NCBI RefSeq assembly: GCF_945957525.1
Contig: NZ_CAMFLA010000014.1
Coordinates: 1 to 64,000, forward strand
DNA: 64,000 nucleotides
Source of the DNA: an uncultured Aquitalea sp.
GTDB lineage: Bacteria; Pseudomonadota; Gammaproteobacteria; Burkholderiales; Chromobacteriaceae
Direction: 5' to 3'
The notes beneath the pieces were generated by a model. The model searched no databases, was not told where the DNA came from, and saw nothing but the letters and a program-made list of their open reading frames with translations. Positions 54,801 through 63,214 of this stretch are shown piece after piece (the stretch's first letter is position 1; each line of letters starts with the position of its first letter). The translations under genes and the position numbers were made by a program.

Positions 54801-57305
54801 TCAGATGGCGGGCCAGCAATGTCTTGCCCGGTCACGCACCTGGGCCGCGGACGGCAGGCCCAGCAGTTGCACCACCTCGCGCTGGCAGGCGGCGAACTCC
54901 AGGGTGCGCACGCGTTGCTTGATTTCCGGCACCAGCGCGGCGCTGACCGACAGCTCGGTCACACCCAGCCCCACTAGCACCGGCACCGCGTCCGGATCGG
55001 ACGCCAGCGCACCGCACACGCCTACCCACTTGCCGTGCTGGCGAGCGCCTTCCACCGTCATGGCGATCAGGCGCAGCAAGGCCGGGTGCAGAGAATCCAG
55101 CCGGGGCGCGAGGGCCGCGTTGCAGCGATCCATGGCCAGCGCGTACTGGGTCAGGTCATTGGTGCCTATGGACAGGAAATCAGCGTGGCGAGCCAGCTGT
55201 TCGGCCAACAGGGCCGCGGACGGCACTTCGATCATGGCGCCCAGTTGCGGACGCTCGCGCAGGCCCAAGCGCTGCGCAATGAGGTCGATGCGGGCTCGCA
55301 CGGCAATGATTTCGTTAGCCTCCGTCACCATTGGCAGCAGAATGCGCAGGGACGACAGCGGCGCGACCGACAGCAAGGCCTCCAGCTGCGCGTCCAGGAT
55401 GTGCGGATCGGCCATGCCGCTGCGGATGCCGCGCAGGCCCAGCGCCGGATTCGGTTCCGGCGGCAGCGGCAGGTAGGGCACTTCTTTGTCCCCGCCCACA
55501 TCCATGGTGCGGATGATCACCGGCCGGCCTTGCATGGCGTCCAGCACGGCCTGATAGGCGTCGCGCTGCTCACGCACATCCGGCGCGATATCGCGTTCGA
55601 TAAAGAGGAATTCGGTACGGGTCAGCCCCACGCTGTCGGCACCATACGCCAGCCCTTCGCAAGCGTCGGCGGCATTGGCGATATTGACCGCCACTTCCAC
55701 GCTAACGCCATCCAGCGTCACGGCGGAAGCGGAGGCGCAGGCCTGCATTTGCTCGCGGCGCTGGCGCAGCCGGGCGATTTCCCGCTCCGCGTCGGCCAGT
55801 ACCTTGGCCGAAGGCGCGGGATCGCAAACGCCCTGCCCGGCATCCAGCAGTACCGTGCGACCGTCTTCCAGCGCCAGCGCGGGCGCGCCGCACGCCACCA
55901 GCGCCGGAATGCCCAGCGCGCGGGCCAGAATGGCCACATGCGCGGTTGCGCCACCGGCGGCGGTGATCATGCCGGCCACTTGCTCGCGCGGCAGGCTGGT
56001 CAGTTGCGAGGGGGTAATGTCTTCGGCCAACAGGATGGCGGAGGCCGGTAAAACCGGCGCGGCGGCGTCAGCGCCGGCCAGCGCGCGCGCCACCCGGCGG
56101 CGCAGGTCTTTCAGGTCGCCCACCCGCTCGGCCAGCAGGCTGTTGCCCAGCGAAGCCAGCACGCGGCATTGCTCTTCCACCGCCGTGCCGAACGCGAAAC
56201 CGGCGCTCTTGCCTCCGCTGATCAGACCATCGGCGCGCGCCGCCAGCTCGGGGTCGTCCAGCAAGGCGAGGTGCGCGGTGAAGATGTCGCTTTCCGCCGT
56301 TGCGCCGCGTCGCAGCGCCTCGGAAATGGTCTGGCTGATGTCCTGACGCACTGTTTGCAAAGCCTGCGACAGCGCATCGCGCTCGTCGCCGGCATTGCCG
56401 GCGGTTTCCGCAAACACTGGCTCCGTCTGGTCCAGACAGACAATACTGCCCACCGCTAGGCCCGGCGCAGCGCAAACGCCGGCAATGCGGCCGTCCTCCA
56501 GCACACGGCCGATCGGCCCGGCGCTGGCGGCTACAGGCGCGTGGTCGGTCTTGCTGCGTTTTTGCAGCGCGGCAATCACCGCCACTACCGCTTGCTCGGC
56601 ATCCTCGCCCTGGGCCAGCACATGCACGCGGTCGTCTTCGGCCACGCTCAGGCCCATCAGCGCCACCATGCTCTTGGCGTTGGCGCGCCGGCCCTGGAAC
56701 TCGATGCTGATGTCGGCGCGGAAGGCGCGGGCGGCATTCTGCACCAGCGCGGACGGACGGGCATGCAAGCCGCCTTCGTGACGCACCGTGGCCGCGCCGG
56801 CGGCGCTGGGGCCTGCCGCCGCACCGGCCTCCGCCACCGCATCCAGCGGCGCGACGGTCAGCAAAGGCGACTGGCCGGCCAGCACCGAAGCACCGGCGCG
56901 TTGCGCGACGCGGAACAGATCGCCGTTGGGCACCACCAGCAGGGTGATCAGCGATGGCGCACGACGCCCCACCGCATCCAGATCCACTTCAATCAGACAT
57001 TGGCCGCGCGCCACGCGCTCGCCCTCGGCCACGCAGGCATGGAAGCCCACGCCGCCCAGCTGAACGGTGTCGATACCAATATGCAGCAGGATTTCAGCGC
57101 CGTTGTCGGCGGTCAGGGTAATGGCGTGCGCGGTGCGGGCCAGTTGCGCGACCACGCCGTCGCAGGGAGCCAGCAGACGGCTGGAGAGCGGATCGATGGC
57201 AATGCCGTCGCCCATCATGCGGCCGGCGAACACCGGGTCCGGCACCTGCTCCAGCGGGATTACCGGGCCGCTCAGCGGGGCGGTCAGTTCGATAGCGTAG
57301 GTCAT
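54801..57305 (-). CDS. PTS multiphosphoryl transfer protein EIIA-HPr-EI
   Basis: An 834-residue fusion that brings phosphate from PEP to NagE. EIIA(Glc type) covers about 1-150 with phospho-His H75 (ILLHIGIDT) and supporting H60. HPr covers about 172-255 with H181 (GGLHARPSAL) and S212 in the regulatory-Ser position (NAKSMVALM). EI covers about 272-834 with active His H456 (AAGGATAHVAILARALGIPA), and PEP-binding and Cys-type C-terminal motifs (YLPLPPEPNPALGLRGIR, VGVCGALASDP). ATG 57305 has GGAGGAG before it. Such fusions are known in GlcNAc operons of betaproteobacteria. Confidence 0.95.
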   Translation of the reverse strand: MTYAIELTAPLSGPVIPLEQVPDPVFAGRMMGDGIAIDPLSSRLLAPCDGVVAQLARTAHAITLTADNGAEILLHIGIDTVQLGGVGFHACVAEGERVARGQCLIEVDLDAVGRRAPSLITLLVVPNGDLFRVAQRAGASVLAGQSPLLTVAPLDAVAEAGAAAGPSAAGAATVRHEGGLHARPSALVQNAARAFRADISIEFQGRRANAKSMVALMGLSVAEDDRVHVLAQGEDAEQAVVAVIAALQKRSKTDHAPVAASAGPIGRVLEDGRIAGVCAAPGLAVGSIVCLDQTEPVFAETAGNAGDERDALSQALQTVRQDISQTISEALRRGATAESDIFTAHLALLDDPELAARADGLISGGKSAGFAFGTAVEEQCRVLASLGNSLLAERVGDLKDLRRRVARALAGADAAAPVLPASAILLAEDITPSQLTSLPREQVAGMITAAGGATAHVAILARALGIPALVACGAPALALEDGRTVLLDAGQGVCDPAPSAKVLADAEREIARLRQRREQMQACASASAVTLDGVSVEVAVNIANAADACEGLAYGADSVGLTRTEFLFIERDIAPDVREQRDAYQAVLDAMQGRPVIIRTMDVGGDKEVPYLPLPPEPNPALGLRGIRSGMADPHILDAQLEALLSVAPLSSLRILLPMVTEANEIIAVRARIDLIAQRLGLRERPQLGAMIEVPSAALLAEQLARHADFLSIGTNDLTQYALAMDRCNAALAPRLDSLHPALLRLIAMTVEGARQHGKWVGVCGALASDPDAVPVLVGLGVTELSVSAALVPEIKQRVRTLEFAACQREVVQLLGLPSAAQVRDRARHCWPAI

Positions 57306-57452
57306 CGGGGCTCCTCCAAAACGCGGCAGCCCCGACGCATCAGCGGCGGAAAGCTGCGGGTGCAAGCAAGCTTCCCGCGGCGGGGAAGCGTCGCCGACGA
57401 CATGCGCCGCGGCGAAACGGGTGAAACGGGGCAATCGGCACGACGCGATGCA

Positions 57453-58475
57453 TCAATGCGTGCGGGTCACCTTGGAAAGATGGCGCGGCGCGTCCGGGTT
57501 CAAACCCCGCGCTTCCGACAGCTGCGCCGCCATCAGGTAAAAACTCTGGATGGCCAGCAGCGGATCCAGCGCTTCGTCGTCTGCCACCGCCAGCGTCAAG
57601 TCGCGACCGGCGATATCGGCCGGCGCGGCCAGCAACACGCTGGCACCGCGGCCACGCATTTCTTCGGCCAACTTGATGAGGCCGTCCTGCTCCGGACCGC
57701 GCGGCGCGAACACCAGCAGCGGGTAACCCTGATCAATCAGGGCCATCGGGCCGTGTTTGATTTCGGCGCTGGAGAAGGCTTCCGCCTGAATGGCGCAGGT
57801 TTCCTTGAACTTGAGCGCGGCTTCCAGCGCCACGGCGAAGCCCAGCCCGCGTCCCACCACCATGATGCGTTCGGCCGGCGCCAGCACCGGGATGGCGGCG
57901 GACCAGTCCTGCTCACAAGCCTGTTTCAGTTTTTCCGGCAGCGTTTCCAGCGCGCCGAGCAGGCCGCGATCGTCCTGCCAGTGCGCCACCAGTCGCGCCA
58001 CGGCGGACAAGGAAGCGATGTAGCTCTTGGTAGCGGCGACGCTGCGCTCTTCACCGGCGCACAGCGGCAAAGACCATTCGCAGGCGGCGGCCAGCGGGGA
58101 TTCATGCTTGTTGACCAGCGCCACGGTGCGCGCGCCGGCGTTGGCGAGGCGGGTCATGGTGTCGATCAGGTCCGGGCTCTGGCCCGATTGGGAGAGCGCC
58201 ACCGCCAACTGGCCTTTCACCGCCAGCGGAGCCTGATGCAAGGTAACCAGCGACATCGGCAGGGACACCACCGGCACGCCCAGTCGCTGCATGGCGAGGT
58301 AGGCGAAGTAGCTGGCGGCGTGGTCCGAGCTGCCGCGCGCCACGGTCAGCGCCAGCGTGGGCGGCGCGGCGGCCAGTTCGCGGGCCAGCACGGCCAGCCC
58401 TTCATCGGCGTACATGTGCTGGCTGGCAACGGCGTCGGCCGCGGACAAGGCTTCTTCATACATCAGCGACGGCAA
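57453..58475 (-). CDS. nagB-II: SIS-domain glucosamine-6-phosphate deaminase, NagB-II type
   Basis: A 340-residue protein with two SIS domains, like the isomerase half of GlmS without the glutaminase. It has LALTVARGSSDHAASYFAYL, VALSQSGQSPDLIDTMTRLA, VVGRGLGFAVALEAALKFKE with ETCAIQAEAFSSAEIKHGPM, and the GlmS-like LNPDAPRHLSKVTRT end. In GlcNAc operons this family replaces classical NagB, turning GlcN-6-P into Fru-6-P and ammonia. The start is probably TTG 58475 (GGGAG 6 nt before it), overlapping nagA by 20 nt; ATG 58463 is an alternative. Confidence 0.9.
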   Translation of the reverse strand: MPSLMYEEALSAADAVASQHMYADEGLAVLARELAAAPPTLALTVARGSSDHAASYFAYLAMQRLGVPVVSLPMSLVTLHQAPLAVKGQLAVALSQSGQSPDLIDTMTRLANAGARTVALVNKHESPLAAACEWSLPLCAGEERSVAATKSYIASLSAVARLVAHWQDDRGLLGALETLPEKLKQACEQDWSAAIPVLAPAERIMVVGRGLGFAVALEAALKFKETCAIQAEAFSSAEIKHGPMALIDQGYPLLVFAPRGPEQDGLIKLAEEMRGRGASVLLAAPADIAGRDLTLAVADDEALDPLLAIQSFYLMAAQLSEARGLNPDAPRHLSKVTRTH

Positions 58476-59577
58476 GGTGTTCTCCCTCGAGGTAAACGTC
58501 CAACAGATTCAGATCGGCATCCATGACCACCACATCCGCCCAGGCCCCTTCGGCCAACCTGCCGCGATCCTCGTGACCGAGGTAATCGGCCGGATACAGC
58601 GACAGGCGGTGCGAGGCCTCGGCCAGCGGCAGGCCGATGGACACCAGATTGCGCAGCGCCTGATCCATGGTCAGCGTGCTGCCGGCCAGCGTGCCGTCGG
58701 CAAGACGCACGCCGCCCATGCATTTGGTCACCGAATGAGAACCCAGCTTGTACTGGCCGTCCGGCATGCCGGACGCGGCAGTGGAATCCGTCACGCAGTA
58801 AAGGCGCGGAATGGCGCGCAAGGCGGTGCGGATGGCACCCGGATGCACGTGCAAGAGATCGGGAATCAGCTCGGCGTACTCGGCATGCGCCAGCGCCGCG
58901 CCCACCATGCCCGGTTCGCGGTGATGCAGGCCGGTCATGGCGTTGAAGAGATGGGTAAAGCCGGCCGCGCCCTGTTCCAGCGCCGCCACGCCGTCCTCAT
59001 AAGAACCCAGCGTGTGACCGATCTGCACCCGTACGCCGGCATCCGTCAGCGCGCGGATGATGTCCATATGGCCGGGAATTTCCGGCGCCAGCGTGATCAG
59101 CGGCACCGGTGCCAGCGCGCGCAGGCGCTCCACTTGCGCCAGAACGGCGCGACAGGCGTCGTCAGGCTGGGCGCCCAGTTTGCCGGGGTTGATGTAGGGG
59201 CCTTCCAGGTGCACGCCCAGCAGGCGCGCGCCGCCGGCCGCACGCTGACGGCAATGCGGCGACAGCGCCGCCAGTACGGTTTCGATTTCCTCGATGGGCG
59301 CGGTCATGGTGGTGGCCAGCATGGCGGTAGTGCCGTGGCGGGCATGCAGGCGGGACACCGCCTCGGCGGCATTGCCGCCTTCCATGATGTCCACCCCGCC
59401 GCCGCCGTGTACGTGCAAGTCGATGAAGCCCGGCAACAGGTAGCGCTCCACCTGCCGGCCCGAAGCCAGCCTGCCCTCAATGCCGGCCACGCGGCCGTCT
59501 GCGCCCAGCGCGAGCGCGCCGTCCAGCCAGCCGGCGTCGGTCAGGATGCGTCCTTGCAGTACACGGGTGTCGTTCAT
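58456..59577 (-). CDS. nagA: N-acetylglucosamine-6-phosphate deacetylase
   Basis: A 373-residue amidohydrolase removing acetate from GlcNAc-6-P. It shows GFIDLHVHGGGGVDIMEGG, ATTMTAPIEEIE, the metal Glu in GVHLEGPYINPGKLGAQPD, IGHTLGSYEDG, THLFNAMTGLHHREPGM, and the catalytic Asp in YCVTDSTAASGMPDG. It overlaps nagR by 4 nt and nagB-II by 20 nt. Confidence 0.96.
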   Translation of the reverse strand: MNDTRVLQGRILTDAGWLDGALALGADGRVAGIEGRLASGRQVERYLLPGFIDLHVHGGGGVDIMEGGNAAEAVSRLHARHGTTAMLATTMTAPIEEIETVLAALSPHCRQRAAGGARLLGVHLEGPYINPGKLGAQPDDACRAVLAQVERLRALAPVPLITLAPEIPGHMDIIRALTDAGVRVQIGHTLGSYEDGVAALEQGAAGFTHLFNAMTGLHHREPGMVGAALAHAEYAELIPDLLHVHPGAIRTALRAIPRLYCVTDSTAASGMPDGQYKLGSHSVTKCMGGVRLADGTLAGSTLTMDQALRNLVSIGLPLAEASHRLSLYPADYLGHEDRGRLAEGAWADVVVMDADLNLLDVYLEGEHLAVADV

Positions 59578-60308
59578 CGTCTCAGTTCAGCCACAAAGTC
59601 GTAGTAATCGTTCCGACAATAGGTGTCGGTCAGTTCAATGGTGGCGTTGTCGGCGGTAAAGCCGATACGCGTGATCAGCAGCATCGCCTCGCCCTGACGG
59701 ATGCCTGCCAGCGCAGCGATGTCGGCCGAAGCGTTCACCGCGCGGATATGCTGCAACGCCCGCACCACCGAGTGGCCGGCACTGTCCAGAAAGGCGTACA
59801 GCGAGTTGCCCACCCGGGTCGGGTCCGGCAGGTAGGCCACCGGGATGGTGGTCATCTCGATGGCCATCACCACGCCGTCCGCCAGCCTTTGCCGCTTCAG
59901 CCGCGCCACTTGCGCGGTGGGCGACAGCCCCAGCTTGATCACTTCTTCATTGGTGGGCGGGTGCACGCCCCGCTCCAGCCACACCGACGACGGCTCAAAG
60001 CCGCGCTGGCGCAATTGTTCGGTAAAGCCGGTCAGCCGCGACAGCGGCTGCTCCAGCCTGGGGGTGATGAAGGTGCCGGACCCATGGCGGCGTCGAATCA
60101 GCCCCTGCTCCAGCAACACATCCATCGCCTTGCGCGCCGTGACCCGCGAAATGCCCAGCTCTTCCGAAAACGCCCGCTCCGAGGGCAGGGCCTCGTCCGC
60201 CTGCCACCAACCCGCGTTGATGGCGTCCGCCAACTTGCGGGCCAGTTGCAGGTACAGCGGCGTGGTGGACGTTTCGTCCGGTTTCAGTGCTAACCAACGG
60301 TTTTCCAT
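59574..60308 (-). CDS. nagR: GntR/HutC-family regulator of GlcNAc use
   Basis: A 244-residue regulator. The GntR winged helix is PLYLQLARKLADAINAGWWQ, LPSERAFSEELGISRVTARK and LIRRRHGSGTFI; the C-terminal UTRA effector domain (about 100-240) contains LERGVHPPTNEEV and ELTDTYCRNDYYDFVAEL. Such UTRA regulators respond to GlcN-6-P or GlcNAc-6-P. It heads the nag operon, so it is likely autoregulated through the TGGTATT repeats upstream. ATG 60308 fits the family start. The name is given by context. Confidence 0.88.
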   Translation of the reverse strand: MENRWLALKPDETSTTPLYLQLARKLADAINAGWWQADEALPSERAFSEELGISRVTARKAMDVLLEQGLIRRRHGSGTFITPRLEQPLSRLTGFTEQLRQRGFEPSSVWLERGVHPPTNEEVIKLGLSPTAQVARLKRQRLADGVVMAIEMTTIPVAYLPDPTRVGNSLYAFLDSAGHSVVRALQHIRAVNASADIAALAGIRQGEAMLLITRIGFTADNATIELTDTYCRNDYYDFVAELRR

Positions 60309-60391
60309 AAGCGGTCTGCAAGTGGTCTGAAAGATGACAGTGTAAATCCGCCGGTCAGCCACGCAAACGCAAGCACGGTTCACTTGCGCCG

Positions 60392-60447
60392 AAGTTAATA
60401 CCACTTAAATACCACGTCAATACCAATTATCAGAAAATACCATACCA
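60392..60447 (-). promoter_or_regulatory. nag promoter with 11-bp-spaced TGGTATT operator array
   Basis: On the minus strand TTGACG (60415-60420) and TAACTT (60392-60397) are 17 bp apart, a plausible sigma-70 promoter. TGGTATT is repeated in the same orientation at 60419-60425, 60408-60414 and 60397-60403, exactly 11 bp apart. A fourth copy is at 60436-60442 and a partial TGGTAT at 60442-60447. The copies cover the -35, spacer and -10, as expected for repression. Confidence 0.65.
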
Positions 60448-60547
60448 CCAGTGCAAAACAGCCACAGGGTGTGGCATTCCAAGCCACTGATGACAAGGCA
60501 TTTTTTGCGCAGCGCAGCAAACCGGAATCAACAAAAAACAGAATAAT

Positions 60548-60564
60548 TGGTATTTAAGTGGTGG
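60548..60564 (+). promoter_or_regulatory. Second TGGTATT-type site in opposite orientation
   Basis: TGGTATTTAAGTGGTGG reads on the + strand, with two half-sites 11 bp apart, as in the nag promoter array but inverted and about 130 bp further upstream. No + strand gene follows, so a looping or auxiliary operator is more likely than a second promoter. Confidence 0.5.
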
Positions 60565-60737
60565 AAATCAGGCAAGCTGAATCGTGTCAGCAGCGGTCAG
60601 CCGGCAAAAACACGTCAGAGCAACAAAGCGGGGTCAGAGCAGGCGACATTGCCTGCAGGCAGGGGCGGGAAAGAAAAACAGCGCGGCCCGCGCGCCCGGG
60701 CAAGGCGACGCGGGTTGCGGCGGGCGGGGCATCACGA

Positions 60738-61616
60738 TCAGCGCTTGCGCCAGCTGATCAGCACCACACCGGAAAGGATGACCACCATGGCGATGATCTC
60801 ATGCGCGCCAATGCGCTCGCCCAACAGCATGACGCCCAGTAACACCGCGATTACCGGATTGACATAGGCGTAGCTGGTGGCGGCGGCCGGGGTAACGGTT
60901 CTGAGCAGATAGAGATAGGCGCTGTAAGCCACCATGGAACCGAACACCGATAAATACAGAATGGCGGCCCAGCCTTGCCAGGCCGGCGCGGCGTGCAGGC
61001 TTTCGCCGGAAGCGGCGCTGCCGGCCAGCAAGGCCAGCCCGCCGAAGATCATCATCCAGGCGCTGCCCATCGGCCCCTTGGGCTGGGCAATCACCCGGCT
61101 CCAGGCCGAACCCAGCGCCCAGCCGGCGGAAGCAAACACCAGCCAGAAAGCCCCTGTCGGGCTGGCGCGCAGGTTGGAACCGAAATTCAGAAACACCATG
61201 CCGGCAAAACCCAGGGCAATGCCGGCCCATTCACGCCCGGCGGCACGTTGGCCGAAGAAAAAGCGGCCGAACAACACCGTGAACAAGGGCACGGTGGCCA
61301 CCACCAACGCCGCCACGCCGGACGACACTTCCTTTTCAGCCAGCGTGACAAAACCATTGCCGATGGCCGGCATCAGCACGCCCAGCACCGCTGCGCCGAC
61401 CAGCTCGCGTCGCTCAGGCAGTTTCTCGCCGCGCCAGAGCAGCCAAGCCAGCATCACGCCGCCGGCAAAAAGGAAACGGAGGCCTGCCATCATGAAGGGC
61501 GGCCAGTATTCGATGCCGATGCGGATGCCGAAATAGGTGGAGCCCCAGATCACATACAGGGCGAAGAAAGCGGCCAGAGTAAGCCAACGACGGGATACTG
61601 CGGGGTGGGACGACAT
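60738..61616 (-). CDS. EamA/DMT-family exporter (YedA-like)
   Basis: A 292-residue drug/metabolite transporter with ten helices in two EamA repeats: LYVIWGSTYFGIRIGIEYWP, FMMAGLRFLFAGGVMLAWLL, LAEKEVSSGVAALVVATVPL, and YLLRTVTPAAATSYAYVNPV, AVLLGVMLLGERIGAHEIIA. It matches the YedA branch. The start is unsettled: ATG 61616 is directly preceded by a hairpin and has no ribosome site, while ATG 61658 adds 14 residues and also lacks one. The substrate is unknown. Confidence 0.9.
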   Translation of the reverse strand: MSSHPAVSRRWLTLAAFFALYVIWGSTYFGIRIGIEYWPPFMMAGLRFLFAGGVMLAWLLWRGEKLPERRELVGAAVLGVLMPAIGNGFVTLAEKEVSSGVAALVVATVPLFTVLFGRFFFGQRAAGREWAGIALGFAGMVFLNFGSNLRASPTGAFWLVFASAGWALGSAWSRVIAQPKGPMGSAWMMIFGGLALLAGSAASGESLHAAPAWQGWAAILYLSVFGSMVAYSAYLYLLRTVTPAAATSYAYVNPVIAVLLGVMLLGERIGAHEIIAMVVILSGVVLISWRKR

Positions 61617-61645
61617 GGTGTACTCGCTCAAGTGAGCCGTACACC
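61617..61645 (-). promoter_or_regulatory. Hairpin directly abutting the EamA start codon
   Basis: On the minus strand GGTGTAC and GTACACC (61639-61645 and 61617-61623) enclose GCTCA/TGAGC. The 3' arm ends one base before ATG 61616. In mRNA this structure would occupy the ribosome-binding region; in DNA it could be an operator. Confidence 0.45.
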
Positions 61646-61846
61646 ATGCCTTTCGCATGAAAAAAACTCAAGCCCAGCCGGCAAACGCTGTGTGCGCGTT
61701 CAAGAACAATGCCGGCAGCGGCACAGGCGGCTCAGCGTCGCCGGCAAAACCTTATGGAGGCCCTGAACCCAAGCGCGCAGGCGCAGGCAATGCACAAAGC
61801 ACGACAAGGAGGCGCCGCGCAGGATCAGTTTTTTTGCCCGTGGCCC

Positions 61847-62515
61847 TTAGCGCGTGGCCAGCCGTTGCAGGATGTTGGAAAACTCTTCCATGAAAGTGTC
61901 GAAGCGCGTGGCCAGACGGTCCACATCCGAGGCGAAGCGATTGTAAGCCACTACCGCCGGGATGGCGGCGAACAGGCCGATGGCGGTGGCCACCAGTGCT
62001 TCGGCAATACCCGGCGCCACGGTGGACAAGGTGGCCTGACCTGCATTGCCCAGGCCAATGAAGGCATGCATGATGCCCCACACCGTGCCGAACAGGCCGA
62101 TATACGGGCTGACGGAACCCACCGTCGCCAGAAAGGCCGTGTGGCTGTCCAGCGTGTCCAGCTCGCGCTGGGCCGCGGCGCGCATGGCGCGGCGCGAGCC
62201 GTCCATGATGTCCGACAGTTCCGCGCCTGTGCGGCCGCGTAGCTTGAGGAATTCGGCAAAACCGGACTGGAAGATGCGCTCCATGCCCAGCAGCTCGCCG
62301 CGGCGGCCCGCGTCTTCGTACAGCCGGTTGAGATCGGCGCCGCTCCAGAAATTGCGCTCGAACTCATCGCTGTGCCGCTTGGCGGAGCGCAGTACCGATA
62401 CCTTGCTGAAAATCAGCGCCCAGGACAGCACCGACATCAGCGCAAGGCCGGCCATCACCAGCTGCACCACCAGGCTGGCGTCCATGACCAGGCTCAGGAT
62501 TGAAATCTGTTGCAC
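61847..62515 (-). CDS. tolQ: TolQ (MotA/TolQ/ExbB proton channel family)
   Basis: A 222-residue inner-membrane proton-channel subunit of the Tol-Pal envelope system. Three helices are visible: the first near LVMDASLVVQLVMAGLALMS, then LDTLDSHTAFLATVGSVSPY-IGLFGTVWGIMHAF, and LSTVAPGIAEALVATAIGLF. TolQ-type lengths and motifs fit better than ExbB. The start is a GTG with AAGGAAAG before it. No tolR or exbD follows: the next 230 bp are non-coding, then the EamA gene. Confidence 0.88.
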   Translation of the reverse strand: MQQISILSLVMDASLVVQLVMAGLALMSVLSWALIFSKVSVLRSAKRHSDEFERNFWSGADLNRLYEDAGRRGELLGMERIFQSGFAEFLKLRGRTGAELSDIMDGSRRAMRAAAQRELDTLDSHTAFLATVGSVSPYIGLFGTVWGIMHAFIGLGNAGQATLSTVAPGIAEALVATAIGLFAAIPAVVAYNRFASDVDRLATRFDTFMEEFSNILQRLATR

Positions 62516-62543
62516 GATCTTTCCTTGTTGAACGGGCGGCGGC

Positions 62544-63128
62544 TCAGCGTAGCACGCGCCCGGTTGCGAAATCGATGATGGTGGAAGGTTTTCTGCGTTT
62601 GCCGATGCGGCCCGGCAAGGTCAGTACCTGGCCGTCGAAGGCCTGGCGGCAGGCCCGCGCCGTTTTCAGCGAGCGCTGGCCGGCCCGGTTGGCCGACGTG
62701 GACACCAGGGCGGTGCCCAGCGCCCGGCACAGCGCCGCCGCTTCGCCGTGAGCAGTCACCCGCACGGCGATCTTGTCGTGGCGGCCGCGCAAGGCGGGCG
62801 GCACGCGACGCGAGGCCGGCAGCAGAAAGGTGTAGGGACCGGGCCAGTAGCGCGCAAGTTCCGCTTTCTGCGCGGCGGACAACGGCCGGATCAGATGACG
62901 GATCTGCCCGATGTCGGCGGCAATCACGATCAGCCCCTTGTGATTGGGCCTGGCCTTGATGGCCAGCACGCGGCGAATGGCGCGCACATCGGTGGGCAGG
63001 CAGCCCAGTCCGAAGCAGGATTCGGTGGCATACGCCAGCACGCCGCCAGCACGCAACCGGCCGCGGGCCTGCCGGACCAGACCGACCTTCGGCAAACGGC
63101 GGGGGGACAACAGCGACGGCTTGGACAT
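62544..63128 (-). CDS. Sua5/YrdC/TsaC-family threonylcarbamoyl-AMP synthase
   Basis: A 194-residue single-domain YrdC protein, short like TsaC. It has GGVLAYATESCFGLGCLPTD, the KxR...S/K region VLAIKARPNHKGLIVIA, WPGPYTFLLPASRRVP and ALVSTSANRAGQ. It makes threonylcarbamoyl-AMP for the t6A37 tRNA modification. A second Sua5 paralogue could exist elsewhere, so I leave the gene symbol open. It precedes tolQ by 28 nt. Confidence 0.92.
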   Translation of the reverse strand: MSKPSLLSPRRLPKVGLVRQARGRLRAGGVLAYATESCFGLGCLPTDVRAIRRVLAIKARPNHKGLIVIAADIGQIRHLIRPLSAAQKAELARYWPGPYTFLLPASRRVPPALRGRHDKIAVRVTAHGEAAALCRALGTALVSTSANRAGQRSLKTARACRQAFDGQVLTLPGRIGKRRKPSTIIDFATGRVLR

Positions 63129-63214
63129 CTCGATGGGCGGAGGAACGGCGAAAAACCGCTATTGTAGCGGCTGCCGGGCCATAACCGGAACTGCCGCGTC
63201 GTTTTGACTCGCGG

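Larger units (their letters stand above)
60309..60737 (-). other. 429-bp nag operon upstream region
   Basis: A 429-bp non-coding stretch between nagR and the EamA gene. It holds the nag promoter with its repeat array (60392-60447), an inverted second array (60548-60564), and otherwise nothing I can support. ORFs on the + strand here are shadows of the EamA gene. Confidence 0.6.

Noticed and set aside
60547-60867. A + strand frame after the second TGGTATT site that could be a nag-regulated gene
   Set aside because: Its composition is a shadow of the EamA gene, and there is no ribosome site or known domain.
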